Of a DNA stretch of 64,000 nucleotides, positions 8,032 to 16,652 are shown in pieces. A program made the position numbers and the translations under genes. The notes under the pieces are model-generated. The model ran no database searches. It worked only from the letters and a program-made list of their open reading frames with translations, and had not been told where the DNA came from. Each line of letters begins with the position of its first letter. The first letter of the stretch is position 1. Source of the stretch: Mucilaginibacter mali (GTDB taxonomy: Bacteria; Bacteroidota; Bacteroidia; Sphingobacteriales; Sphingobacteriaceae); contig NZ_CP054139.1 in the NCBI RefSeq assembly GCF_013283875.1, positions 1,054,001 through 1,118,000 on the forward strand, read 5' to 3'.

Positions 8032-8433
8032 TTAATCGTCGGCTAATGCAAAACTTATCGGTACAGTGTATTGTTGTCGTGCCACAACGCCCGCTTTTTG
8101 CCCGGGTACCCACTTTGGCGACAGTTTCATAACTCTAACAGCTTCCGCATCAAGATCCTTTGATACACCTTTTATTACTTTAATATCGGATAGTCTACCG
8201 TCTTTCTCTACAACGTAAGTTAAATATACTTTACCCTGGATATGTTTAAACCGTGCGTCTGCGGGGTATCTGATGTTTCTTGCAAGAAACATACCGAAAG
8301 CGTTTAACCCGCCCGGAAATTCCGCAGAAACATCGATCTCTTTAGAAAAAACTTCAGACGAATCGGGTTTTGTTTGCGCTTTGGCAATGCAAACCTCAAA
8401 TACCAATAAAGCTGCGATAAGGTATTTTTTCAT
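8032..8433 (-). CDS. Stand-alone TonB C-terminal domain protein, paralogue 1
   Basis: First gene of the three-gene array. From MKKYLIAALLVFEVCIAKAQ it makes 133 residues: signal peptide, a short linker (TKPDSSEVFSKEI), and a TonB-C domain with AEFPGGLNAFGMFL, GKVYLTYVVEKDGR and LSPKWVPGQKAG. It is closest in sequence to the third copy (both have NALGMFL or NAFGMFLARN), so the duplication was probably not simply sequential. A terminator for the upstream carbonic anhydrase gene lies within its leader (8449-8475), meaning transcription of the array likely starts between 8433 and about 8450. Confidence 0.8.
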   Translation of the reverse strand: MKKYLIAALLVFEVCIAKAQTKPDSSEVFSKEIDVSAEFPGGLNAFGMFLARNIRYPADARFKHIQGKVYLTYVVEKDGRLSDIKVIKGVSKDLDAEAVRVMKLSPKWVPGQKAGVVARQQYTVPISFALADD

Positions 8434-8448
8434 ATCACTAAAGTAAAC

Positions 8449-8475
8449 AAAAAAGGAGCCCTTTTGCAAAGGCCC
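8449..8475 (-). terminator. Hairpin terminator after carbonic anhydrase 2
   Basis: On the minus strand AAGGGGCC, a short loop and GGGCTCCTT precede a run of T. One bulged base on each side weakens the stem. It lies 31 bases beyond the carbonic anhydrase stop. Confidence 0.55.
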
Positions 8476-8505
8476 CTTCCATAGATATTGTTGATGCAGG
8501 AAGAA

Positions 8506-9219
8506 TTAATGTGCTGCTTCGGCTTTTTCAACCTCGTAAACATAACCCAGCGATTTAGAACCACTGCTGCTTACCTTCAGGTCTTTCACCAGTCCGCTTT
8601 TCAAATCGATCACCCAGCCGTGCACATGCAGGTCGCTACGCTCTTTCCATGCATTTTGTATGATGGTGGTTTTGCACACGTTGTATACCTGCTCGGTTAC
8701 GTTCAACTCCACCAGGCGGTTCACCTTAGTTTCGTGATCGGTAATGCGCTCCAGTTCGTGGCTGTGCAGTCGGTAAACGTCTTTTATGTTACGCAGCCAG
8801 TTATCAATCAAACCAAATTGTTTGTTGGTTAAAGCCGCTGCCACACCACCGCAACCGTAGTGGCCGGCAACGATAACGTGTTTTACCTTCAATACGTTAA
8901 CAGCGTAGTCCATTACGCTCAGCAGGTTCATGTCCGAGTGTACGCACACGTTGGCAATGTTGCGGTGTACAAACACTTCGCCAGGTTTGGTGCCGGTAAC
9001 TTCGTTAGCCGGCACGCGGCTGTCTGAGCAACCTATCCATAACACCTCCGGACTTTGGCCTTTAGCCAGTTTGGTGAAGTATTCGGCATCGCTGTCTAAC
9101 TGGCGTTGCACCCAATCGCGGTTGCCTTTCAGCAGTGTGTTGTAGCTATCGCTGGGGGTAAAAGTATTGTTTGCAGTTTCTGCTACTATATTTCCGTTTT
9201 TTTGATTTTTAGTTTCCAT
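8506..9219 (-). CDS. Beta-class carbonic anhydrase, SulP-linked copy
   Basis: This 237-residue enzyme shows the same zinc motifs as the copy at 5255: WIGCSDSRVPANEV and GHYGCGG. It starts 28 bases after the stop of a SulP-family anion transporter on the same strand, and the two clearly form an operon. The coupling of a SulP permease with carbonic anhydrase is a known arrangement for bicarbonate uptake or pH and CO2 handling, with the enzyme acting on the cytoplasmic side. A 20-residue Asn/Thr-rich N-terminal extension is present relative to the other copy. Confidence 0.92.
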   Translation of the reverse strand: METKNQKNGNIVAETANNTFTPSDSYNTLLKGNRDWVQRQLDSDAEYFTKLAKGQSPEVLWIGCSDSRVPANEVTGTKPGEVFVHRNIANVCVHSDMNLLSVMDYAVNVLKVKHVIVAGHYGCGGVAAALTNKQFGLIDNWLRNIKDVYRLHSHELERITDHETKVNRLVELNVTEQVYNVCKTTIIQNAWKERSDLHVHGWVIDLKSGLVKDLKVSSSGSKSLGYVYEVEKAEAAH

Positions 9220-9247
9220 GATATATTTAATTTTAGCTATTGATAAA

Positions 9248-10846
9248 TTATTTAACGTCGTGTATCAACTCTTTCAGTTTGGGCACTTCGTAGTATTGCT
9301 TCACGTCCTGCAACTGCACAATGATGGCCTTGGTATAAGCATTATGCTTATAGTTATTGATGATCTCCAGCACATCCTGATCGATATAACGGGAGTTAGA
9401 ACCATCGATAATTACGGTCGACTCTTTAGGAATATTGGTTAGGGTAACCTGTATGGCGGCTTTATTTAAAAAAGAAACTTCTTCGGCCAGGCGTATGCGG
9501 ATCACTTTTTTATCGCCATTTCTTTCCACATGGTAAAAGTATGGGTTACGCAAATTGGTGCGCAGGATATAGAAAATGCCTACCAGCATACCGATGCCTA
9601 CGCCGATGAGCAGATCGGTGAATACCACGGCGATGATGGTTACCACAAAAGGGATAAACTGATCGAGCCCCTTATGCCACATGTGCTTAAACAGCGATAT
9701 GCGTGCCAGCTTATAACCGGTCATCAACAGGATTGCCGCGAGGCAGGATAAGGGGATCAGGTTGATCAGTTTGGGGATAAACAACAGTGATACCAGCAGC
9801 AGTATGCCATGCGTAACCGCGCTGGTTTTAGTGCGCGCGCCGGCATTTACGTTTGCTGATGAACGGACGATCACCGCCGTCATCGGCAAGCCGCCTAAAA
9901 AGCCGCTGATCAGGTTACCTGTGCCCTGTGCCAGTAATTCGCGGTTGGTGGGCGATATTCGTTTAATCGGATCTATCTTATCAACTGCTTCCAAACTTAG
10001 CAGCGTTTCCAAACTGGCTACTATGGCAATAGTGAAGGCCGTTATCCAAACCTGTTTGTTACCTATCTGGCTAAAGTCGGCCATTTTAAACAGGCCGAAA
10101 AATTCGCCCGCGCTGTTTACGATAGGGATGTGCACAAATTGCTTTTCGCGCAGGGCCAGGCCGGTGCCGTTAAAAGCAAGGCTTAAAGCTATGCCTGTAA
10201 GCACTACCAGCAAAGCGGCGGGCACACCGGCCACTTTTTTAAATTTAGGCCAGTAGATCATCAGCGCTATGGATACCAAAGCGATAACTACCGCGCCGTA
10301 ATTGATTTTTGATAAGGCGCTGTATATGCCCGAGAAGGTGTTTTCCTTATCGTCCTGCGCGAAGTTTTCGTCGCCCACAAAATCGGCGTCGTAGCCAACC
10401 GCGTGCGGAAACTGTTTCATGATCAAAATAATACCGATAGCCGCCAGCATCCCCTCGATAACCGCGGAAGGAAAGTAATTAGCGATGGTACCCGCCTTTA
10501 TCAGCCCAAGGACGATCTGTAGTACCCCGGCAATCACCAGCGCCAGCAGAAACGTTTCGTAACTACCTAAGGTAGTAATGCCATGTAGTACAATAGTGGT
10601 TAAACCAGCCGCCGGGCCGGCCACGCTGAGTTGCGAACCGCTTAGCGAACCCACTACTATACCGCCAATAATACCGGTCAGCACGCCCGCGAAGAGCGGC
10701 GCGCCCGATGCCAGCGCTATACCCAAACACAGCGGCAGGGCCACTAAAAAAACTACTATACTTGAAGGAAGGTCCTTTTTTAAATTTTTAGCCAAAAAAT
10801 ATTTACCCAGGTTAAGGCCACCTGCAGTATTGCCATGTTGCTCCAT
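9248..10846 (-). CDS. SulP family inorganic anion (bicarbonate-type) transporter
   Basis: The 532-residue membrane protein has about 10-12 hydrophobic segments and a C-terminal STAS-like domain (from about residue 440; TVIIDGSNSRYIDQDVLEI). The SulP N-terminal signature region GLNLGKYFLAKNLKKDLPSS, then VALPLCLGIALASGAP, and the family segment GSLSGSQLSVAGPAAG are visible. Start is set at MEQHGNTAGG; a TTG three codons upstream is less likely. The downstream carbonic anhydrase points to bicarbonate rather than sulfate as substrate (inference), as in BicA-like systems. A small membrane protein gene lies 80 bases upstream on the same strand. Confidence 0.9.
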   Translation of the reverse strand: MEQHGNTAGGLNLGKYFLAKNLKKDLPSSIVVFLVALPLCLGIALASGAPLFAGVLTGIIGGIVVGSLSGSQLSVAGPAAGLTTIVLHGITTLGSYETFLLALVIAGVLQIVLGLIKAGTIANYFPSAVIEGMLAAIGIILIMKQFPHAVGYDADFVGDENFAQDDKENTFSGIYSALSKINYGAVVIALVSIALMIYWPKFKKVAGVPAALLVVLTGIALSLAFNGTGLALREKQFVHIPIVNSAGEFFGLFKMADFSQIGNKQVWITAFTIAIVASLETLLSLEAVDKIDPIKRISPTNRELLAQGTGNLISGFLGGLPMTAVIVRSSANVNAGARTKTSAVTHGILLLVSLLFIPKLINLIPLSCLAAILLMTGYKLARISLFKHMWHKGLDQFIPFVVTIIAVVFTDLLIGVGIGMLVGIFYILRTNLRNPYFYHVERNGDKKVIRIRLAEEVSFLNKAAIQVTLTNIPKESTVIIDGSNSRYIDQDVLEIINNYKHNAYTKAIIVQLQDVKQYYEVPKLKELIHDVK

Positions 10847-10926
10847 AAAATGCAATAATTGAAGAGATCAAAAAATAAATGAATTAGGGATCATCCCGGG
10901 CCGTTGCTGGTCCGGGGTAAATTCAT

Positions 10927-11262
10927 TTATGTGTTGGGAGGCGGCGTGGGGACAACGGGGTGGTACGTTTGCACAAAGAGGCAATGTTCCTGATTGTGCA
11001 AAATATTGGTTTCGATAATAATGGGGATGAGGGTGTAGCAATGAAAAACGATATCCTCGTCAAAGAACTTTTTCTCTTTCATCAGTTCCTTTTCGGTAGT
11101 GTCCTTTTCGTTCTTGCCCTCCAATTCAAGCTGCATGATTACAGCATTGACGGTCTTATTGTTCAGCGTTAAAAACAATGGCGCGACAGATATTAACATC
11201 TTTATTAAAAAGATGCCGAGGAATACCCCGCATATCATTATCTGGTTCCTTTTTGCTTTCAC
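10927..11262 (-). CDS. Small single-span membrane protein upstream of SulP
   Basis: The 111-residue product has one hydrophobic helix (about residues 9-31, ICGVFLGIFLIKMLISVAPLF) with a basic N-terminus (MKAKRNQ), so the rest should face the periplasm. The C-terminal part includes a charged stretch (EGKNEKDTTEKELMKEKK) and ends with EHCLFVQTYHPVVPTPPPNT, a proline-rich tail. No family is recognised. It is transcribed in the same direction as the SulP/carbonic anhydrase genes, so it may be the first gene of that operon and perhaps an accessory to transport. That link is inference from position. Confidence 0.65.
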   Translation of the reverse strand: MKAKRNQIMICGVFLGIFLIKMLISVAPLFLTLNNKTVNAVIMQLELEGKNEKDTTEKELMKEKKFFDEDIVFHCYTLIPIIIETNILHNQEHCLFVQTYHPVVPTPPPNT

Positions 11263-11343
11263 GCGATTGCAAATATAGCGCTTAAATGTATAAAATATCG
11301 ATTTATTGGTTAAGGTTGTGTAAATTTTGTTGGGGCGATGGTT

Positions 11344-11462
11344 TTAACCACGGAGGGCACAGAGGGAAAGTTTAAGAAAGAATAGTTTAATATTCTTCTT
11401 TCGGTCTTCTACACAACCTCTGTGTTCTCTGTGTTTCTTTCTCTGTGGCTTCTGTGGTTAAA
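11344..11462. repeat. Inverted repeat with TTAACCACrGAGG ends
   Basis: TTAACCACGGAGGGCACAGA at the left and its rough inverse (TCTCTGTGGCTTCTGTGGTTAA) at the right frame a 119-bp stretch between two divergent genes. Related arms appear at 25033, 41529 and 62221. It is a dispersed family, with no gene inside. Confidence 0.65.
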
Positions 11463-11519
11463 TCTTCAATAAAAATTCCCATCAATTACTTACTTTAGCC
11501 CTTACTAATCAAACCCAAA

Positions 11520-13061
11520 TTGGAGAAAAAGATAAAAACACTGCTGCAAAAACGCGAACAGGCGTTATTAGGCGGCGGACAAGCCCGTATTGATAGCCAG
11601 CATAAAAAGGGAAAATTAACCGCGCGCGAGCGACTACATTTCCTGCTGGATGAAGGTTCGTTCCAGGAAATTGGTATGCTGGTGGCGCACCGTAGTACCG
11701 ATTTCGGGATGGAAAAGGAACATTACCCAGGCGATGGTGTAATTACCGGCTATGGTACTGTTAACGGGCGTACTACCTATGTTTTCTCGCAGGATTTTAC
11801 CGTGTTCGGCGGCTCGTTATCCGAAACTCATGCCGAAAAGATCTGTAAGCTGATGGATATGGCCATGAAGAATGGCGCGCCTGTTATCGGGCTCAACGAT
11901 TCGGGTGGGGCGCGGATCCAGGAAGGTGTAGTATCGTTGGGTGGCTATGCCGATATATTTTACCGCAACACCATGGCTTCGGGTGTTATCCCGCAACTGT
12001 CGGCAATTATGGGGCCTTGTGCCGGCGGCGCGGTATATTCACCGGCTATTACCGATTTTATTTTGATGGTAGAAAATACCTCGTACATGTTTGTAACCGG
12101 TCCCAACGTGGTAAAAACGGTAACACACGAGGTAGTAACTTCCGAAGAACTGGGCGGGGCTGCTACCCACGCCACCAAATCGGGCGTTACGCATTTTGCC
12201 TGTGCTAACGAGATTGCCGCCATTCAGCACATCAAACAATTGCTGAGCTATATGCCACAGAATTGCGAGGAAAAAGCGCCATCTGTACCTTATGAAAGTG
12301 GCAATGAATTGCGCCCATCGTTGAACGACTTTATGCCCGAATCGGCATCACAGCCATACGATATCCGCGAGATCATTGAACAGGTAATAGATGACGGTTC
12401 GTTTTTGGAGGTGCATAAAGATTTTGCCGAGAATATTGTGGTTGGCTTTGCCCGTTTGGCAGGCCGTAGCATTGGTATAGTAGCCAATCAGCCCGCGTTT
12501 TTGGCGGGTGTGCTGGATATTAATTCATCAACCAAAGGCGCCCGCTTTGTGCGCTTTTGCGATAGCTTTAACATCCCGCTGCTGGTATTTGAAGATGTGC
12601 CGGGCTTTTTACCGGGCACCGACCAGGAGTGGAACGCCATCATCACCAACGGCGCTAAACTGCTATATGCTTTTTGCGAGGCTACCGTGCCACGTATCAC
12701 TGTGATTACCCGCAAAGCTTACGGCGGTGCTTACGATGTGATGAACTCGAAACATATTGGTGCCGATATGAACTACGCCTGGCCATCGGCAGAGATTGCT
12801 GTGATGGGAGCCAAAGGCGCCGCCGAGATCATCTTTAAACGCGAGATCAGTACTGCCGAAGATAAAGAAGCCAAATGGCTGGAGATGGAAAAGATCTATT
12901 CAGACAAGTTTGCCAACCCATACCGCGCCGCCGAACGTGGTTTTATCGACGAGGTAATAGAACCCGCCGAAACCCGCCTGAAACTGATCCACGCCTTTAA
13001 AATGCTGGAGAATAAGGTGGTGAATTTGCCGAGGAAAAAGCATGGGAATATACCGTTGTAG
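11520..13061 (+). CDS. Acyl-CoA carboxylase carboxyltransferase (beta) subunit, propionyl-CoA type
   Basis: The 513-residue protein transfers a carboxyl group from biotin to an acyl-CoA, most likely propionyl-CoA given the length and the full double crotonase fold. The oxyanion-hole glycine pairs are visible ([22 protein letters not shown] in the first half; [12 protein letters not shown] in the second). The predicted start is TTG at 11520 ([12 protein letters not shown]), since the next ATG lies about 50 codons in and would delete the conserved GKLTARERL region. The biotin carboxylase and biotin carrier genes are not nearby. A methylcrotonyl-CoA role is the main alternative. Confidence 0.88.
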   Translation: MEKKIKTLLQKREQALLGGGQARIDSQHKKGKLTARERLHFLLDEGSFQEIGMLVAHRSTDFGMEKEHYPGDGVITGYGTVNGRTTYVFSQDFTVFGGSLSETHAEKICKLMDMAMKNGAPVIGLNDSGGARIQEGVVSLGGYADIFYRNTMASGVIPQLSAIMGPCAGGAVYSPAITDFILMVENTSYMFVTGPNVVKTVTHEVVTSEELGGAATHATKSGVTHFACANEIAAIQHIKQLLSYMPQNCEEKAPSVPYESGNELRPSLNDFMPESASQPYDIREIIEQVIDDGSFLEVHKDFAENIVVGFARLAGRSIGIVANQPAFLAGVLDINSSTKGARFVRFCDSFNIPLLVFEDVPGFLPGTDQEWNAIITNGAKLLYAFCEATVPRITVITRKAYGGAYDVMNSKHIGADMNYAWPSAEIAVMGAKGAAEIIFKREISTAEDKEAKWLEMEKIYSDKFANPYRAAERGFIDEVIEPAETRLKLIHAFKMLENKVVNLPRKKHGNIPL

Positions 13062-13077
13062 GTTCTCCTCTCCAACA

Positions 13078-13583
13078 CGTCATCGTGAGCGATAGCGAAC
13101 GATCCCCAGCAAGCAGAGCAGAATTAAAAGCAACTAAATGACAAGAGGAGGCACAGTTTACATCATGACGAATAAAACCCATTCGGTTTTATATGTAGGC
13201 GTTACGTCTGAATTATTGACAAGAGTATACGATCATAAAAATAAGAAAGCCCCACAGTGCTTTACGGCAAAGTATAACTGTAATAAATTGGTCTATCATT
13301 TTAGTTATTCAACTATTAACGAAACCATAGGCCGGGAAAAATATTTGAAGGGAAAGGGGAGGCAGTTCAAAAATAACTTGATTAATGAGTTTAATCCGCT
13401 ATGGAAGGATTTATATGATGAATTGGTTATTGAATGGGCATAGCCGCTCTATTAAACGGGGATCGTTCGCTATCGCTCACGATGACGCACACACTACCGT
13501 CATTCTGAGCACAAGCGAAGAATCCCAGACTATACATTTATGTTTTGCTCATCGGGGATCGTTCGCTATCGCTCACGATGACG
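13078..13583. mobile_element. GIY-YIG gene framed by perfect 30-bp inverted repeats
   Basis: A 30-bp sequence starting CGTCATCGTGAGCGATAGCG occurs at 13078-13107. Its exact reverse complement (GGGGATCGTTCGCTATCG...) occurs at 13458-13487 and again at 13554-13583. Between the left and first right copies lies only the GIY-YIG nuclease gene. Homology of the arms extends outside: both outer copies are flanked by a CCAAC-type sequence. A different repeat, GTCATTCTGAGC...GAAGAATCCC, sits at 13499-13526 between the two right copies. This has the look of a small non-autonomous or self-encoded palindromic element; target-site duplications were not identified. Confidence 0.6.
13138..13443 (+). CDS. Small GIY-YIG nuclease-domain protein
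   Basis: The 101-residue product is essentially a single GIY-YIG domain. The two signature tyrosines are in TVYIMTN (Tyr8) and LYVGVT (Tyr19), followed by Arg29 (LLTRVYDHK), His33 and the metal-binding Glu67 (GREKYLKG), so the active site looks intact. The family (YhbQ/UvrC-like small nucleases) makes single-strand DNA breaks; stand-alone members in Bacteroidota are of unknown role. It is bracketed by identical 30-bp inverted repeats, which suggests a mobile or repeat-processing function rather than repair. Start ATG is followed directly by MTRGGTVYIM. Confidence 0.85.
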   Translation: MTRGGTVYIMTNKTHSVLYVGVTSELLTRVYDHKNKKAPQCFTAKYNCNKLVYHFSYSTINETIGREKYLKGKGRQFKNNLINEFNPLWKDLYDELVIEWA

Positions 13584-13599
13584 GGTTGGAGGTAATCGT

Positions 13600-14034
13600 A
13601 TGAAAGCCTACCTCTTCGGCTGGAACCCCAACAAATTCCCCTGGGAAAACTTGCATAAGGACAAGAAAAAACTTGAACGCACCGGCGAGTTAGAAGACAA
13701 CTGGAGTTGCGCCAGCCACAAAACCATCCAACCCGGCGATAGGGCTTATATTGTACGGGTAGGGGTTGAACCTAAAGGCATATTCGCATCCGGCTATATC
13801 TCGTCCGAACCGTATTTGGCTTTTCGTAAAGGCAGGCATTACTACCGCGTAAATATCAAGCTGGATGTATTGCTGGATCCTGATAATGAACAGATACTTA
13901 GCATGGATATCCTGAAAACCGGTAACCTCGCCGCGCAAACCTGGGCGCCGCAGGCATCGGGCATCTCCATCCGCGCCGAACTGGTTGACGAACTGGAAGG
14001 TGTTTGGCTGGATTTCTTAAACCCCGAAGATTAA
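13600..14034 (+). CDS. EVE/PUA-like modified-base reader domain protein
   Basis: This 144-residue protein reads as a stand-alone beta-barrel reader domain of the kind found at the N-terminus of some HNH endonucleases: WSCASHKTIQPGDRAYIVRVG then PKGIFASGYISSEPY and, near the end, WAPQASGISI. The pattern GDRAYI...GIFASG is the recognisable part. Domains of this group bind modified bases in DNA or RNA. No nuclease domain is fused here. The next gene (DUF92) begins 1 base after its stop, so the two are co-transcribed. The GIY-YIG gene upstream is separated by repeats, so functional linkage to it is not supported. Confidence 0.6.
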   Translation: MKAYLFGWNPNKFPWENLHKDKKKLERTGELEDNWSCASHKTIQPGDRAYIVRVGVEPKGIFASGYISSEPYLAFRKGRHYYRVNIKLDVLLDPDNEQILSMDILKTGNLAAQTWAPQASGISIRAELVDELEGVWLDFLNPED

Positions 14035-14035
14035 T

Positions 14036-14743
14036 ATGGCATTAGCAGATCTCCTTATTGGTATTTTTCTGCTGGCTGCAGCTGCCTGGAGTTATTTAGC
14101 CAAAAAACTAACGCTTGCCGGCGCAATTACCGGCTTTGCGGTGGGTTTGCTCAGCTACAAAGGTGCTGGGTTTACAGGGTTGGCAATGCTCACACTGTTT
14201 TTCTCGGCCGGATCATGGGCTACCGGTTGGCAAACAAAAAGCAAGGCGGAAATGAACGCTAACGAAAAGCGAACAGGCGGTCGCACCGCCGGGCAGGTTT
14301 TGGCAAATGGAGGGATGGCGGCGCTGCTTGGCGCAGCAGCGTGGTATATGCCCGCATACGCGATACTTTTACATCTCATGATGGCGGGCAGCCTGGCCTC
14401 GGCAGCTGCCGATACATTATCATCGGAACTGGGCACGGTTTATGGGCGACGTTTTTATAATGTGCTTAGCTTTAAAAAAGATACAAAGGGCTTAGATGGT
14501 GTTATTAGCTTAGAGGGTACGCTGATAGGCGTAGCGGGGGCTATTTTAATAGCCATAGTATATGCCATAGGCTTTGGCTGGGGTATAAATATATTTTGGA
14601 TAATACTGGCTGGTTTTATTGGCAATTTAACCGATTCGGTGTTAGGCGCCACACTGGAGCGTAAAGGTATTATTGGTAATAATATGGTGAACTTTTTGAA
14701 TACGGTAACCGGGGCGCTGGTTTGCTATTTGCTGATGCTGTAA
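14036..14743 (+). CDS. DUF92 family membrane protein
   Basis: The 235-residue product has six or seven transmembrane segments and the family signature: GGRTAGQVLANGG, then SAAADTLSSELG, and GNLTDSVLGATLERKG near the end. Plant VTE6, a phytyl-phosphate kinase, and bacterial DUF92 proteins share this fold; CTP- or NTP-dependent prenyl-phosphate kinase activity is possible but untested in bacteria. It is coupled to the preceding EVE-like gene with a gap of one base. A nearby hopanoid or isoprenoid pathway gene is absent. Confidence 0.85.
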   Translation: MALADLLIGIFLLAAAAWSYLAKKLTLAGAITGFAVGLLSYKGAGFTGLAMLTLFFSAGSWATGWQTKSKAEMNANEKRTGGRTAGQVLANGGMAALLGAAAWYMPAYAILLHLMMAGSLASAAADTLSSELGTVYGRRFYNVLSFKKDTKGLDGVISLEGTLIGVAGAILIAIVYAIGFGWGINIFWIILAGFIGNLTDSVLGATLERKGIIGNNMVNFLNTVTGALVCYLLML

Positions 14744-14841
14744 AAGTATTGACAATAAAATACCCCCTTTTAGGGTGATTGCTGCAGATAATGAACAGTT
14801 TATATTAGATTAACTATTTAAACTGTATCAAATATTACCTT

Positions 14842-15591
14842 ATGAAACAATCCCCCATATATATCAGTATCGGCATTGCTTTATTTGCTATCTCGTGGAT
14901 AGGGGTAGGTACCCAGCATTTGATGTATTTAAAGTTTGTTGGTACACTTGTTCCGGCCTATATGCCTTTCAGGGTGTTTTGGGCCGGGTTAACCGGTGGC
15001 GCTATGATAATGGCAGGGATCAGTTTTGCCAGCCGTATAAAGGTAGCGTTGGCTGCATCTTTATTAAGTATAATGATGGCGTTGTTCCTTTTAATGATAC
15101 ATCCACCTTTGCTACTGGGCACACCTCAAAAACTAATGACCTGGACACGTTTTGTTCAGGATATAGCCATCACAGGCGCAGCGATGATGCTTACCGAACG
15201 CAAAGGAATTGCGGTTATTGGCAAATATTTTTATGCCCTGGCCATTTTTGTTTTAGGTATTGGGCATTTTTTGCACCCCGCGTTTATTACAGGCAGGATA
15301 CCGGCATATTTCCCGGCTTTTAATGTAGCCGATCTTGTAGTAGGCGTTGTGATGGCCTGCGCCGCCATCTTTATCATCACTAACGAATATGTTGCCAAAG
15401 CCGCCACCATCCTTGGGGTGATGCTTTTAATGCTTACTCTGCTTTGTAATATCCGCGCATTAGTTAAAAATGTGTACGATCCTGGTATATGGACGCCATT
15501 CCTACTGGAGTTAGCTATAATTGCCGGCACTTTCTTTATAGCAGCAAAGCCGGGTGAGGAAAGAGTTAGGGAGCTTAAGCGTAAGGATTAG
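14842..15591 (+). CDS. Duplicated DoxX-like membrane protein
   Basis: The 249-residue protein holds two DoxX-like halves of four segments each. The first half contains GVGTQHLMYLKFVGTLVPAYMP and the second contains the matching GIGHFLHPAFITGRIPAYFP, showing an internal duplication. DoxX-like proteins are quinone- or redox-linked or of unknown role. It stands alone with about 100 bases on either side. The C-terminal tail (GEERVRELKRKD) is charged and probably cytoplasmic. No cysteine pair typical of DoxX/MauE redox members is obvious. Confidence 0.75.
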   Translation: MKQSPIYISIGIALFAISWIGVGTQHLMYLKFVGTLVPAYMPFRVFWAGLTGGAMIMAGISFASRIKVALAASLLSIMMALFLLMIHPPLLLGTPQKLMTWTRFVQDIAITGAAMMLTERKGIAVIGKYFYALAIFVLGIGHFLHPAFITGRIPAYFPAFNVADLVVGVVMACAAIFIITNEYVAKAATILGVMLLMLTLLCNIRALVKNVYDPGIWTPFLLELAIIAGTFFIAAKPGEERVRELKRKD

Positions 15592-15709
15592 CCGATGTGT
15601 TACAACAGCTATGCTGATATGCCATATCATTTGGTTAAATCTGCGGTGCAATCTTAGTTGTGGTGATGGTATATTAGCTTAATTATAAATTATTTAGCCG
15701 ATATTTTTT

Positions 15710-16555
15710 ATGATGAAGCACCGTATATCCTGTCTCTTGCTCCTTCTATTAATAACATCTTTCCCCGCCTTTACGCAAGGCAGGCAACAAAACTGGGTGC
15801 AATTGTTTAATGGCAGGGACTTGGGTAACTGGGACAGCTATTTAGGAATACCGCGCGACACAGCAGGTAAAAAGATAGGCGATACACCTATTGGCTTAAA
15901 TAACGACAAGCTAAACGTATTCACCGTGATCAAACAGGGGGGCGAGAATGTGATCCGTGTTTCGGGGGAGTGCATCGGCGGCATCTCAACCAGGGCCGAA
16001 TACGAGAATTATCACTTGCAGCTACAGTTTAAATGGGGAAGCTGGCTGCAAAAGGGCCGTAAGAAAAAAGATAGCGGTCTGCTGTATCATTCGGTAGGGG
16101 AGCAGGGCGCCGATTCGGGTGCCTGGATGCGGTCGCAGGAGTTTCAGATAGAAGAGGGTGATTGTGGCGATTACTGGGGATGCGCAGGGGCCATGGCCGA
16201 TGTTCCGGCCAGTAAAAGATCAGAAAAAGAATATGTATTCGATCCGGCCGGGACAACGCTCACGTTTAGTGCAAAAAGTCCGCAGGGCAGGCATTGTATT
16301 AAACGCGGTGATGGTGAAAAAGCTTTTGGCGAATGGAATACGCTTGACCTGTATTGCTATGGCGATACCAGTATACACGTGGTGAACGGTAAAGTGGTAA
16401 TGGTGCTATATCATAATAGCCAGCAAGAGAAAGATCAGGTATTGCCGCTTACCAAAGGTAAAATACAGCTACAGTCGGAAGGCGCTGAGGTTTTTTATAA
16501 GGATGTGAAATTGCAGTCTATCAACAAATTGCCGGAAGCTTTATTGAAAAATTGA
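15710..16555 (+). CDS. DUF1080 (3-keto-disaccharide hydrolase-like) secreted protein
   Basis: The 281-residue product starts with a signal peptide (about residues 1-23, FPAFTQG). The remainder is the concanavalin-like jelly-roll of the DUF1080 family: NWVQLFNGRDLGNWDSYLG at the start, then a KKDSGLLYHS segment and a WNTLDLYCYGDTSIHVVNGK segment. These proteins are secreted or periplasmic, and some cleave 3-keto-glycosides. In other bacteria they cluster with sugar dehydrogenases; here no such partner is nearby, so the substrate is unknown. Confidence 0.88.
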   Translation: MMKHRISCLLLLLLITSFPAFTQGRQQNWVQLFNGRDLGNWDSYLGIPRDTAGKKIGDTPIGLNNDKLNVFTVIKQGGENVIRVSGECIGGISTRAEYENYHLQLQFKWGSWLQKGRKKKDSGLLYHSVGEQGADSGAWMRSQEFQIEEGDCGDYWGCAGAMADVPASKRSEKEYVFDPAGTTLTFSAKSPQGRHCIKRGDGEKAFGEWNTLDLYCYGDTSIHVVNGKVVMVLYHNSQQEKDQVLPLTKGKIQLQSEGAEVFYKDVKLQSINKLPEALLKN

Positions 16556-16570
16556 GATTCTTCGCGTTAG

Positions 16571-16648
16571 GGATAGAAGCGGATACCGGCCGGGTGGCTA
16601 AGGCCCTGTGCAGTATAAGCGGATAGCCCGGGCCACAGGCAACGCCAT
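16571..16648 (+). repeat. Dispersed repeat of the GGATACCGGCC...GGCTAAGGCC family, copy 1
   Basis: The core reads GCGGATACCGGCC, then GGTGGCTAAGGCC, then CAGTATAAGCGGATAGCCC and GGGCCACAGGCAACGCC. Clear relatives are at 22638-22706 (opposite orientation) and 41903-41985. Internal GGCC palindromes suggest a folded RNA or DNA hairpin. Confidence 0.7.
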
Positions 16649-16652
16649 ATAT

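Noticed and set aside
13078..14034. GIY-YIG and EVE-like genes as a restriction system
   Set aside because: The genes are separated by the right-hand repeats and there is no methyltransferase or other partner; co-location alone is too weak.
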